Source: Dokdonella_A sp036518555 (GTDB lineage: Bacteria > Pseudomonadota > Gammaproteobacteria > Xanthomonadales > Rhodanobacteraceae). Taken from it: DNA of 64,000 nt. The translations under genes and the position numbers were made by a program. The notes beneath the pieces were generated by a model that made no database searches, was not told the origin of the DNA, and saw only the letters and a program-made list of their open reading frames with translations. Below, piece after piece: positions 56,653-64,000 of this stretch. How positions within the stretch are numbered: the stretch's first letter is position 1; each line of letters opens with the position of its first letter. The stretch covers positions 7,147-71,146 of the forward strand of contig NZ_DATDMY010000093.1 in the NCBI RefSeq assembly GCF_036518555.1, read 5' to 3'.

Positions 56653-58086
56653 TCAGCCGTCGAAACCGTTCGCGAAGATGACGTCATTGCCGTCGAACAG
56701 CACGGTAGTCTGCGCGAGATCGGAGAACTCGCCGTCGCTGACCTCCACTTCGAGTGCGCAGCCGGACAGGCCGGCCGGCACCGGAGCGGCCAATGTTACC
56801 GAGCCCGCATCGTCGATCGCGAACAGCCCGGGGCAGGTCGTCTGCGAGAAGCTGAAGGAGAGCGGGCCGGGAAGTCCGTCGTCGTTGAAGCTCGCCACGA
56901 ATACGATCGATCCGACCGCGAGACTCGCCGGCACCGTGTACTGTGGTAGCAGGTCCAGCGACGGCCCCGAGTTCTGCACCGGCTCGGCCTCGATCGCGCC
57001 GCGGTCGACGATGCCGTGCTGCACGCGCGGATTGCCCGCGGCGTCGAGGCTGCCGATGCCGCCGAACGGATTGCCGACGCCGCTGTCGCGCAGCGGTGAA
57101 ACGGCGTTCGGCGTGCGGTATACGCCGACTTGCGTCCACTGCGCCGATCCGTGCGTCGTGGCCTGTTCCAGGTACTCGCCGTCGAACCAGTCCGTTTCGA
57201 AATGGTTGTTGCGCAGCGTCAGCGCGCGGCTGCCGTACGGGCCGGCCTGCACGCCGCCGTAGATCGTCGTCGCGAAATTGCTGGCGACGACATTGTTGGC
57301 CGCGCTGATCGTGCCGCCGAGGCTCAGCGCGTACGGAACCTGGTCGTCGCCCGCGACGTTGTCGTGGATCGAGTTGTTGTTGAACGAGCACAACGAATCG
57401 ACGGAGCAGGCCACGTGAACGATCGAGCTGTGGCCGACGTAAGCGATGTTCGACGCGATCACGTTGCCGATCATCTTCACCTGGCCCGTGGCGGACTGGT
57501 TCACGCGAACGACGCGCCCGGGTCCGCCGGCGCCCGCGCCGGTGTAGAGGACGTCGGTGCCGACGATCACCACGCGCTCCATCGTCAAGCCGCCGCCGGG
57601 GAAGTCGCCCTGGTAGTCGAGCGCGACGCCGTCGTAGTCGAGATGGGTGTCGCTCGCGTCGGCGATCGTGAGGTTGCGCAGCGAGATGCGGCCGCCGAGG
57701 CCGTCGCCGTTGATCGTGTCGCCATGGAACACGAGCGCAGGCCCTTTGGATTGGGCATCGAGCACGGTGCTCTCGGCGGTCGACACCTGGCTCGAACAGG
57801 CGTCGTTCCAGCCGCCCGACACGTCCAACGCCGCGACGAGGTCCGAGCTGCGTGCGTAGTACTCCCAGCGGACGTCGCCGGTCGGCCAGTGGCTGCCGGT
57901 CAGCGTGCCCGCGACGATGCGCACGTCGTCGTCATGGCCGTTGGTCGCCGCCGAGGCGAGCGCGTCGTCCAGTTGCGCGCCGGTGGCGACGCAGAAGACC
58001 GCGGCGTGGACGGGGCTGAACGCCGGCAGGCACAGCGCGAGGGCGGCCATGAGCGACGCGCGAGGATGCGTGGAGCGGGTGGACAT
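56653..58086 (-). CDS. Secreted beta-helix protein with C-terminal GFD signature
   Basis: A 477-residue exported protein. Signal peptide (residues about 1-29, ending P-V-H-A), then C-V-A-T-G-A-Q-L-D-D-A-L, a V-S-G-G-W-N-D-A-C motif near residue 91, many N/D/G-rich short repeats suggestive of a right-handed parallel beta-helix (I-S-L-R-N-L-T-I-A-D-A, S-F-N-N-N-S-I-H-D-N), and an Ig-like C-terminal part with V-T-L-A-A-P-V. It ends D-V-I-F-A-N-G-F-D-G. It is a clear paralog of the gene upstream. It probably acts outside the cell or on the surface, function unknown. Confidence 0.88.
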   Translation of the reverse strand: MSTRSTHPRASLMAALALCLPAFSPVHAAVFCVATGAQLDDALASAATNGHDDDVRIVAGTLTGSHWPTGDVRWEYYARSSDLVAALDVSGGWNDACSSQVSTAESTVLDAQSKGPALVFHGDTINGDGLGGRISLRNLTIADASDTHLDYDGVALDYQGDFPGGGLTMERVVIVGTDVLYTGAGAGGPGRVVRVNQSATGQVKMIGNVIASNIAYVGHSSIVHVACSVDSLCSFNNNSIHDNVAGDDQVPYALSLGGTISAANNVVASNFATTIYGGVQAGPYGSRALTLRNNHFETDWFDGEYLEQATTHGSAQWTQVGVYRTPNAVSPLRDSGVGNPFGGIGSLDAAGNPRVQHGIVDRGAIEAEPVQNSGPSLDLLPQYTVPASLAVGSIVFVASFNDDGLPGPLSFSFSQTTCPGLFAIDDAGSVTLAAPVPAGLSGCALEVEVSDGEFSDLAQTTVLFDGNDVIFANGFDG

Positions 58087-58154
58087 GACGGGTACTCTCG
58101 AAGGGTTCGGGATATCGGTGAGCCGCGCCATGCCGACCGCGCAGCCCGGAGTGG

Positions 58155-59228
58155 TCACGGTTGATCGAAGCCGTTCCTGAAGAGGAGGTCGGACAACTCG
58201 AATGCGCCGACGTCGACGGCCGCGCCTTGCACGCGCGGACGACCATCCGCGTCGTAGCTGCCGCTGCCGCCGGCGGGATTCGCGACACCGCTGTCGACGA
58301 GGATGGAATCGGGGCGCAGGCGCGGGTTGCCGCTCCCGATGAAGCCCGGATCGCCCGTGCTCGGCGTGTTGTCGCCCGCTGGCGCATTGCCGTCGCGGCT
58401 TCCGGAATGCACGCGCGTGAGCCAGTGGTTGCCGCCCGCGAGGTAGAGGTCGGCGCGTCCGGCGCCGTTGCCCCAGGTCACGCTGTTGGCGAGTTCGGTG
58501 CTCGCGTCGGGCGAATTGTGCAGCGCGAGCCCGTTGACCGTGGATGCAGGGTCGCGCGACTGGTTGCCGGTGACCGTCAGGTGGTTGAGGCGGGTGATGC
58601 CGCTGCCGGTGGTATAGATGCCAAGGCCGCCGTTGAACTCCGCGTTGCCGCCGTCGACGACGAGGTCGCGCAGCACGAGCTCGCCCTTGTTGTCGAGTTC
58701 GCCGGATGCCGACGAACTCTGCACGCCGCCGCGACATGCGGTCAGACGCACGCGCTCGATCGTCGTGCTGTTGCCGGCGGCCGTCCAGCCGAGCAGGCAC
58801 GACCCGTTGCCGGGCACCGTGCCGTCCGGACTCGAAATGGCGAGATCGTGGATGTACAGCAGGGCCCCGCCGCTCGCCTGCACGTTGTACGAGAGTGCCT
58901 TCTGCGTCGAGCGTGCGACCAGCACGGTGGTGTCGTGGCCCAGTCGATGGTTCGTGCAAGCGCCGTCCGTCCAGCCGCCTGAAACCTCGACGATCTGGTT
59001 CGTGCGCGAGAGGCCGAGCAGCGGCAGCGCGGTCGCATCGGCGAGATCGTACTCGCCCTCGCGCAACTTGATCAGCACGATCGGATCGGTCGAGGCGACG
59101 GCGTCGTTGAAGGCGGCGACGAGGGCCTGCGGTGTCGCGACGCAGCGCGTCATCGCGTGGCCGAACGCGGGCAGGGCGAGCAACACGGCGGTGGCGCCGC
59201 GCAGCAACAACAGGGGAATGCGAAACAT
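58155..59228 (-). CDS. Secreted beta-helix protein with C-terminal GFD signature (paralog)
   Basis: A 357-residue exported protein with a signal peptide ending A-F-G-H-A. It shares C-V-A-T-P-Q-A-L-V-A-A-F-N-D-A, the V-S-G-G-W-T-D-G-A-C motif and N/G-rich beta-helix turns with its downstream neighbour, including G-N-P-R-L-R-P-D-S-I-L-V-D-S-G near the end. It closes with L-S-D-L-L-F-R-N-G-F-D-Q-P. No catalytic residues are recognisable. It looks like a tandem duplication with divergence. The second gene starts 68 bases after its stop, so they may be co-transcribed. Confidence 0.88.
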   Translation of the reverse strand: MFRIPLLLLRGATAVLLALPAFGHAMTRCVATPQALVAAFNDAVASTDPIVLIKLREGEYDLADATALPLLGLSRTNQIVEVSGGWTDGACTNHRLGHDTTVLVARSTQKALSYNVQASGGALLYIHDLAISSPDGTVPGNGSCLLGWTAAGNSTTIERVRLTACRGGVQSSSASGELDNKGELVLRDLVVDGGNAEFNGGLGIYTTGSGITRLNHLTVTGNQSRDPASTVNGLALHNSPDASTELANSVTWGNGAGRADLYLAGGNHWLTRVHSGSRDGNAPAGDNTPSTGDPGFIGSGNPRLRPDSILVDSGVANPAGGSGSYDADGRPRVQGAAVDVGAFELSDLLFRNGFDQP

Positions 59229-59329
59229 CACGGACGACTCTCGATTCGCCGGGTAGGCGGCGAGGCGCAGGATGTCGATGCGCACCCCGCGTCGCCTGAC
59301 CGGCGCACGACGGCCCAATCACGCGATCA

Positions 59330-61186
59330 TTATTTCCTTTCCAATCCGTTGGTTGCGCCGCCCGGTGCGGCTTCGCGGGCGGCTACGATCGACGCCAGCG
59401 CGACCCGGGCGCCGGCGACGGCGAGCGGCGGATAGGGTGGGTCGAGCGCCTTTTCCTGTTCGACCGGCTCGCCGAGTTCGGCGGCGAGCAGCCGCGCCTC
59501 GTCGGCGAACGGCAGGTCGAGCACGCCCTGGCGGCGCGCGGCGGCGAGTTCCTCGCGCGCGGTGGTTCGGTCGCCGGCCCGCAGGGCGCTGCGCGCGGTC
59601 GCGAGCGACCGCACGGTCGGTGGGGTCGAGGACAGGTTCGGCGTGATGTCCGGGAACAGGCGCAGTCCGATGAGCGCGCAGAGGCTCGCGACCGTGCCGT
59701 CGCCGTTGCGCTGGCCGACGTCGAGCGCACGCTCGAACTCCTTGCGCGCCGCCGCGGCATTGCCCCGCACCATCTGCAGCTGGGCGAGCAACAGCGAGAG
59801 GTCGACTTCGTCGACGACCCAGCCGGCCTCGGTCATGCCGATGCGCGCCCGCTCGAAGTGGTCGATCGCGCCTGCCGGGTCGGCATCGAGCATCGCGGCA
59901 AGGCCGGCGTTCGCGCGTGCGCGGTTGCCGATGTCGCTGCGACCGTTCTTCTGTGCTTCGTCCGCGGCGCGTTCCCACGCGGCGCGTGCCGCCTGGCGAT
60001 CGCCCCGGCTCCACGCGATGCGGCCCGCGAGGTAGTCCCAGGCCGCTGCATCGGTCGTGCGCGGAAGGCGATCGAGCACGGCTTGCGCGCCGGCGACGTC
60101 CCCGAACGAGGCCCGGTCGGCGAGCGCGGCCTCGAGCTTGCGGTTGCCGAGCGCGTCGACGTCGATCTGCCGGATCTCGGCGAGTGCGGCCTCGCGCAGG
60201 CCCTGGTAGTACTTGAGGTGCGCGCGCGCCAGATGCATTCGCCACGCCTGCGGGCGCAGGTCGAGCACGGCGCCCGCGTAGCGGATGATGTCGGCCGGAG
60301 CGCCGTCGCGTTCGGCCTCGGCGTAGCGGAGCACGGCATTGACATAGGCGTCATGCAGCGGCGCTGCACGATCCCTCGCACGGGCCAGCCAGCGCTGCGC
60401 GTCGGCCGCGTCGCCGGCGCCGACCGCCCACAGGCCGATCAGCAGCGGCGGCCACGGCGTTCGCGCATCGCTGTCGTCGAGCGCTTCGAGCAGGGCGCGC
60501 GCCCGCGCCCGGTCGCCGCCGTTGTCGTGCCGCATCGCGTCCGCGAGCAGGCGCACCGTGTCGGCGCGCGCGGCGTGCACGTCGCCGCCACGGATGCCAT
60601 AGCCCGCATCGATCCACGCTGCGCCGCGCGGCCACGCGTGGACGGCAAGCGCGAGCAGGATCAGCGCGAGGACCAAGGCGGTGCCGACGGACGCAATCAC
60701 GCGTACGCGTCGCGCCGCACGCGCCGGATCCGCCGGGACGTCGCCTGCCGTAATCGGCGAAGGCACCGTAGCGGCGAGTCGCTCGCCCTCGCGTGACGTG
60801 TCGGCGGCAGAGGACGCGACAACAGGGGAGGATGCGGCGACCGCGGCTGCCTCGCGTTGCACGTCCGCGTCGAAGCGGATGCCGACACCGCGCACGGTCA
60901 CGATGCGTTCGCCTTGCGCGCCGAGCACGGCGCGGGCGCGGAAGATCGCCTGCGTGAGCGCCTCGTCGGAGACGATCTGGCCACCGGGCCAGAGCCGCGT
61001 AGTCAGTTCGTCGCGCGAGAGCACCCGGCCCGGCGATTCGCACAGCGTCAGCAGCAGGTCGAACGCGCGTCGCGATGCCGCGCGTTCGCGTGCGGCGACG
61101 AAGACGCGGCGGCCTTCCGGCTCGATCACGACATCGGCGAAGCGGTAGCGGTAGGAGGCGTCCTGCGGGATTGCTGCGCCCATCAT
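59330..61186 (-). CDS. Winged-helix/TM/TPR regulator (CadC-like)
   Basis: A 618-residue membrane regulator. Residues about 10-105 form an OmpR-type winged helix (Y-R-F-A-D-V-V-I-E-P, A-F-D-L-L-L-T-L-C, L-T-T-R-L-W-P-G, R-I-V-T-V-R-G-V-G-I-R-F). One membrane helix at about 160-185 (V-G-T-A-L-V-L-A-L-I-L-L-A-L-A-V) is followed by a periplasmic TPR-like domain of about 400 residues. ATG 61186 is used; an in-frame ATG at 61273 with a possible GAGG site would add 29 residues, so the start is uncertain. It lies downstream of a related regulator. The signal and target genes are unknown. Confidence 0.85.
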   Translation of the reverse strand: MMGAAIPQDASYRYRFADVVIEPEGRRVFVAARERAASRRAFDLLLTLCESPGRVLSRDELTTRLWPGGQIVSDEALTQAIFRARAVLGAQGERIVTVRGVGIRFDADVQREAAAVAASSPVVASSAADTSREGERLAATVPSPITAGDVPADPARAARRVRVIASVGTALVLALILLALAVHAWPRGAAWIDAGYGIRGGDVHAARADTVRLLADAMRHDNGGDRARARALLEALDDSDARTPWPPLLIGLWAVGAGDAADAQRWLARARDRAAPLHDAYVNAVLRYAEAERDGAPADIIRYAGAVLDLRPQAWRMHLARAHLKYYQGLREAALAEIRQIDVDALGNRKLEAALADRASFGDVAGAQAVLDRLPRTTDAAAWDYLAGRIAWSRGDRQAARAAWERAADEAQKNGRSDIGNRARANAGLAAMLDADPAGAIDHFERARIGMTEAGWVVDEVDLSLLLAQLQMVRGNAAAARKEFERALDVGQRNGDGTVASLCALIGLRLFPDITPNLSSTPPTVRSLATARSALRAGDRTTAREELAAARRQGVLDLPFADEARLLAAELGEPVEQEKALDPPYPPLAVAGARVALASIVAAREAAPGGATNGLERK

Positions 61187-61302
61187 CGCATCGAGAGGGT
61201 GACTGGTCGTGGCGGTCGCCGCCGGGCCGGCGGGCGCCTTTCGGCACGTCGCTAGCGTAGCGTCGGCGTGCATCGCGGCGCCAGCCTCGCCGCGTACGAA
61301 CG

Positions 61303-63648
61303 TCAGGGGGCCAGCGAGACGAGGTCGTCGACGTCGAGTTGTGGTGCGTGCCGGAGGCGCTCGAGGCGCGCCTGCTCGACGTCCGCTTCCGCCGTGCGAT
61401 GGGCGGCGCGCAGCGCCGCGATGCGCAATGCGATGGCTTGCGGGTGCTGCTCGAGCCACGGTTTCCAGGCTTCGCGAAGCAGGATGTCGTCGGACCGGCC
61501 GCTCGCGAGCTGCCAGCGACCAAGCTGGAACAGGCTCGCCTGCGCCGCCGGTCCGATCGCGCCCGGAGCGCGGTCGAGCCGGTCGGCGAGATCGTCCAGG
61601 GCGCCGGCCGCGTCGCCGTCGACGTGGCGCAATTGCGCGTCGAGGAGCGGCAGCCAGGCGGCCCAGGCGCGTGCGTCCGCGCGCGCGATCGCCCGGAACG
61701 CGTCGGCCGCCGCGTGGGCCGCCGGCGCATCGCCGCCCGCGGCGGCGGCATCGACGATGTCGGCGAGGATCGGCGCGAGACTGCGCGCGATGCCTGCCTC
61801 GGCGTAGACCGCGCGCGCCTCCTCGTAGTGCCGCAGCGCATCGGCGTAGTCGCCGCGGCGCGCGGCGCGCAGCCCGAGCGCCCAGGCGAGCTCGGCGCGC
61901 CAGTACGGATTGCGCTGGCGTTCCGCCGCGTCGCCGATCTGGCGCGCGAGGCGATCGACGTCGGCGCCGCGGTCGAAGGGCGCGAGTACGCCGAGCAGCT
62001 GCAGGCTCGCGAGCACTCCGAGCTGAACGTCGCCGCGACGGCGCGCGAGTGCGCGTGCCTGCTGGAGCAACGTCGCCGCGTCGAGCAGGCGGCCCTGGTT
62101 CGCCTCGGCGGCGCCGAGGTTCGCGAGCGTATTGCCCTCGAGCGTGGCGTCGCCGGCCGCGCGCGCGGCGTCGAGGCCCTGGCGCAGTTTCGCCGCCGCC
62201 GCGGCCGCGTCGCCGGCACCGTTGTCGATGGCCGCGAAGTTGACCAGCACGAGCGCCTCGCCACGCCGGCTGCCGGTCGTGCGCGCGAGCGCAAGTGCAC
62301 GCTCGAACAGCGTGCGTGCCAGGTCGAAATGCCCGCGCTCGTCCTCGACCGACGCCTGCGCGACGAGCAGGTCGGTGAGCACGAACGGCCGATTCTCCGC
62401 CACGTCGGCGAGTGCCGCCTGCAGATGACGCGCGGCGCCGTCGAGATCGCCGCGGCGGAATGCGAGCGAACCGAGCTGGCGTTCCGCCGCGACGAGCAGT
62501 TCCTCGTCGCCGGCTTCGCGCGCTGCGGCGGCGACTTTCGCGGCGTTCGCTTCGCTCGCCTGCGCGTCGCCGGCGGCGCCTTGTGCGATCGCGAGGCCAA
62601 GACGCGGCCAGGCGAGGCCGGGGTCCTGATCGAGGCAGATCTCGAAGTATTTGCGCGCGCCGGCGGTGTCGCCGTGCAATTGCGCGTCGAGGCCACGCGC
62701 ATACGCCTCGGCGAGAAACGCGCTGGCGATCCCCTTGCTGCGCACGTCGGGCAGCGGCGCAAGGTCGAGCCATCGGCGCACCTGGGTCACCGCGTCGACC
62801 GCGAGCGGAGCGGGTGCGCTGCCGTGCAGCGTCTCGCTGCGGTCGGCGGAGCCCGCGGCGACGAGGCGCACCTCGAGCTCGTACAGGGGGCCTACCCTGC
62901 GCAGGCGGGTGGCGACCAGGTGCGTCGCACCGAATGCGGCGCGCACCGCCGCCGCGCCGCCCGCATCGGATGCGCGGGTGGAGACATCGCTGGCGAGCAC
63001 GTCCTTCGCCGCGACCACGTCGACGCGGCCGTCCTCGGCGAAAAGGCTGGCCATGAGACCCATGAGTCCCGCGCGCGTCCATCCAAGGCCGTCGTCGCCG
63101 CTGTCGTCCTCGAGCGGCAGGATCGCGATGCGCGTTCCCGCGGGCCCTTCGTCGCCGCCGGGACGCAACGCGCTGCGGTAAGCGAGGGTGCCGGCGAGTG
63201 CGACGGCCAGCGCGAACAGCGCGGCCGCGGCGACGAGGCGCCGGTGCAGGCGGTGCACGCGATGCGGCAACGCAGCGGCCGGTGCCTCCGGGGGAGGCGA
63301 CGCGGCAGGCGGATCGTCGGGGAGTTCGACCACGTCGCCGACCCAGCGCAAGCCGCGGCCGTGCACCGTGCGGATCACGCGTTGCGCGTCGCCGTCGTCG
63401 CCGAGGGCGCGCCGCGCCTTGCGCAGCTGCTGGGAGAGTGCCGCATCCGTGACCGGACGGTCGCCCCAGAGCTCCGCGTTGAGTTCGCGCTTGTCGAGTG
63501 CGCGTCCGCGTTCGCGCAGGAGCAGGGCGATGAGGTCGAACACCTTCGCCTCGACTTCCACTGGCACTCCGTCGCGGCGGATTTCCCGTGCATCGAGGTC
63601 GATCAGGGTGTTGCCGGTACGGTAACGCAAACGTGCAACCGCGAGCAT
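61303..63648 (-). CDS. Winged-helix/TM/TPR regulator
   Basis: A 781-residue regulator of the same plan: winged helix at about residues 10-100 (D-L-D-A-R-E-I-R-R-D-G, V-F-D-L-I-A-L-L-L-R-E, E-L-W-G-D-R-P-V-T-D-A, V-I-R-T-V-H-G-R-G-L-R-W), a membrane helix near 137 (L-V-A-A-A-A-L-F-A-L-A-V-A-L), a G-T-R-I-A-I-L-P-L-E-D segment and a long TPR array (many R-G-D-x-x-A, A-R-A-L-A-R turns). Such proteins resemble CadC/adenylate-cyclase-associated transcriptional activators. It is divergent from rng. ATG 63648 is family-compatible; the upstream in-frame extension is not. Confidence 0.85.
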   Translation of the reverse strand: MLAVARLRYRTGNTLIDLDAREIRRDGVPVEVEAKVFDLIALLLRERGRALDKRELNAELWGDRPVTDAALSQQLRKARRALGDDGDAQRVIRTVHGRGLRWVGDVVELPDDPPAASPPPEAPAAALPHRVHRLHRRLVAAAALFALAVALAGTLAYRSALRPGGDEGPAGTRIAILPLEDDSGDDGLGWTRAGLMGLMASLFAEDGRVDVVAAKDVLASDVSTRASDAGGAAAVRAAFGATHLVATRLRRVGPLYELEVRLVAAGSADRSETLHGSAPAPLAVDAVTQVRRWLDLAPLPDVRSKGIASAFLAEAYARGLDAQLHGDTAGARKYFEICLDQDPGLAWPRLGLAIAQGAAGDAQASEANAAKVAAAAREAGDEELLVAAERQLGSLAFRRGDLDGAARHLQAALADVAENRPFVLTDLLVAQASVEDERGHFDLARTLFERALALARTTGSRRGEALVLVNFAAIDNGAGDAAAAAAKLRQGLDAARAAGDATLEGNTLANLGAAEANQGRLLDAATLLQQARALARRRGDVQLGVLASLQLLGVLAPFDRGADVDRLARQIGDAAERQRNPYWRAELAWALGLRAARRGDYADALRHYEEARAVYAEAGIARSLAPILADIVDAAAAGGDAPAAHAAADAFRAIARADARAWAAWLPLLDAQLRHVDGDAAGALDDLADRLDRAPGAIGPAAQASLFQLGRWQLASGRSDDILLREAWKPWLEQHPQAIALRIAALRAAHRTAEADVEQARLERLRHAPQLDVDDLVSLAP

Positions 63649-63784
63649 GAGGGGCGATCCGCGCAAGTCTACATGGCCGGGCCCCGCCGCCGGGCGGACC
63701 GGATCCCGCCCGGGGACGCGCGCGCTGCTGACGGCGGGCCGAAAGGTAGCTCTGCAACCATGCCCCGCCGCGTGACGACCCGTA

Positions 63785-63815
63785 TTCGACAAGCGGGGCG
63801 CCGCGCAGCTATAAG
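63785..63815 (+). promoter_or_regulatory. Possible rng promoter
   Basis: TTCGAC (63785-63790) and TATAAG (63810-63815) with 19 bases between, upstream of rng and before an unusually AT-rich stretch (TTCAATTTTATT). The -10 is good and the -35 and spacing are weak. Confidence 0.3.
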
Positions 63816-63845
63816 TCGCTTCAATTTTATTCTCCAAGTGCTTAC

Positions 63846-64000
63846 ATGTCCGAAGAAATCCTGATCAACGTGACCCCGCGGGAAACGCGCGTCGCCCTGG
63901 TCGAGAACGGCATGCTGCAGGAGGTCCACGTCGAGCGGGCGAGCCGCCGCGGCTATGTCGGCAACATCTACAAGGGCAAGGTCAGCCGGGTCATGCCCGG
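63846..64000 (+). CDS. rng: Ribonuclease G (3' partial)
   Basis: The first 52 residues of RNase G (CafA), an endoribonuclease of the RNase E/G family that matures the 16S rRNA 5' end; the rest lies beyond the right edge. The visible part, I-L-I-N-V-T-P-R-E-T-R-V-A-L-V, L-Q-E-V-H-V-E-R and G-Y-V-G-N-I-Y-K-G-K-V-S-R-V, is the diagnostic opening before the S1 domain. The ATG at 63846 fits the family. Confidence 0.95.
   Translation, partial: MSEEILINVTPRETRVALVENGMLQEVHVERASRRGYVGNIYKGKVSRVMP

Noticed and set aside
1..64000. tRNA, rRNA, CRISPR, IS elements, phage genes
   Set aside because: I looked for typical repeats, transposase motifs and tRNA-like stretches in the intergenic regions and saw none; the gaps are mostly too short.

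Overview
The window is very GC-rich, strongly G/C-ending in its codons and gene-dense, with many stop/start overlaps. It looks like a chromosomal segment of a gammaproteobacterium of the Lysobacterales (Xanthomonadales), most likely a Rhodanobacteraceae/Dokdonella-like organism. This rests on gene content (fused cysNC, a maf and rng pair, a LytS/LytTR pair, ispG next to a PAP2 phosphatase) and on three secreted proteins carrying a short D-x-x-F-x-x-G-F-D signature near the C-terminus, a style I associate with that group from general knowledge. No database search was possible. There is no phage, IS element, CRISPR array, rRNA or tRNA visible.

Layout. 1-8 kb: end of an old yellow enzyme, an Fsr-like MFS exporter, a GNAT enzyme, Hsp33, a small secreted protein with a clear terminator, and Mfd. 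8-13 kb: a two-gene RND efflux operon and another GNAT. 13-17 kb: two overlapping YjbR proteins, a CDF cation transporter and an overlapping LytS-type kinase/LytTR regulator pair. 17-24 kb: a PQQ dehydrogenase, an Slp lipoprotein and a GNAT gene whose start codons overlap head to head, two Na+/H+ antiporters (CPA2, NhaD) and a WS/DGAT acyltransferase. 24-30 kb: a small membrane protein, a lipoprotein, AraC and VOC genes, then a TetR unit: a TetR regulator facing a membrane protein across a consensus-like promoter and a perfect 17-bp palindrome, with a second copy of the palindrome core just upstream of a neighbouring aldehyde dehydrogenase. A broken sigma-factor-like fragment follows.

30-42 kb: xseA, a cardiolipin synthase, a possible PilZ-like protein with ispG and PAP2, a membrane protein/EamA pair, pyroglutamyl peptidase, a cupredoxin and cysDNC for sulfate activation. 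42-46 kb: a ketosynthase and acyl carrier protein divergent from two SMR half-transporters and a DegT aminotransferase, possibly a lipid or cell-envelope modification locus. 46-52 kb: a 1896-residue secreted ExeM-type nuclease ending in a strong terminator. 52-55 kb: a tightly coupled operon of an alpha/beta hydrolase, a FemAB/GNAT-like acyltransferase and a divergent arginase-fold protein.

55-64 kb: a 54-residue protein behind a near-perfect sigma-54 promoter, then maf. maf is separated from rng, which starts at the right edge, by about 7.7 kb holding a globin, two paralogous beta-helix secreted proteins and two winged-helix/TM/TPR regulators. The most promising leads are the TetR two-site regulon, the sigma-54-driven small protein, the hydrolase/acyltransferase/arginase-like operon and the shared C-terminal GFD signature.
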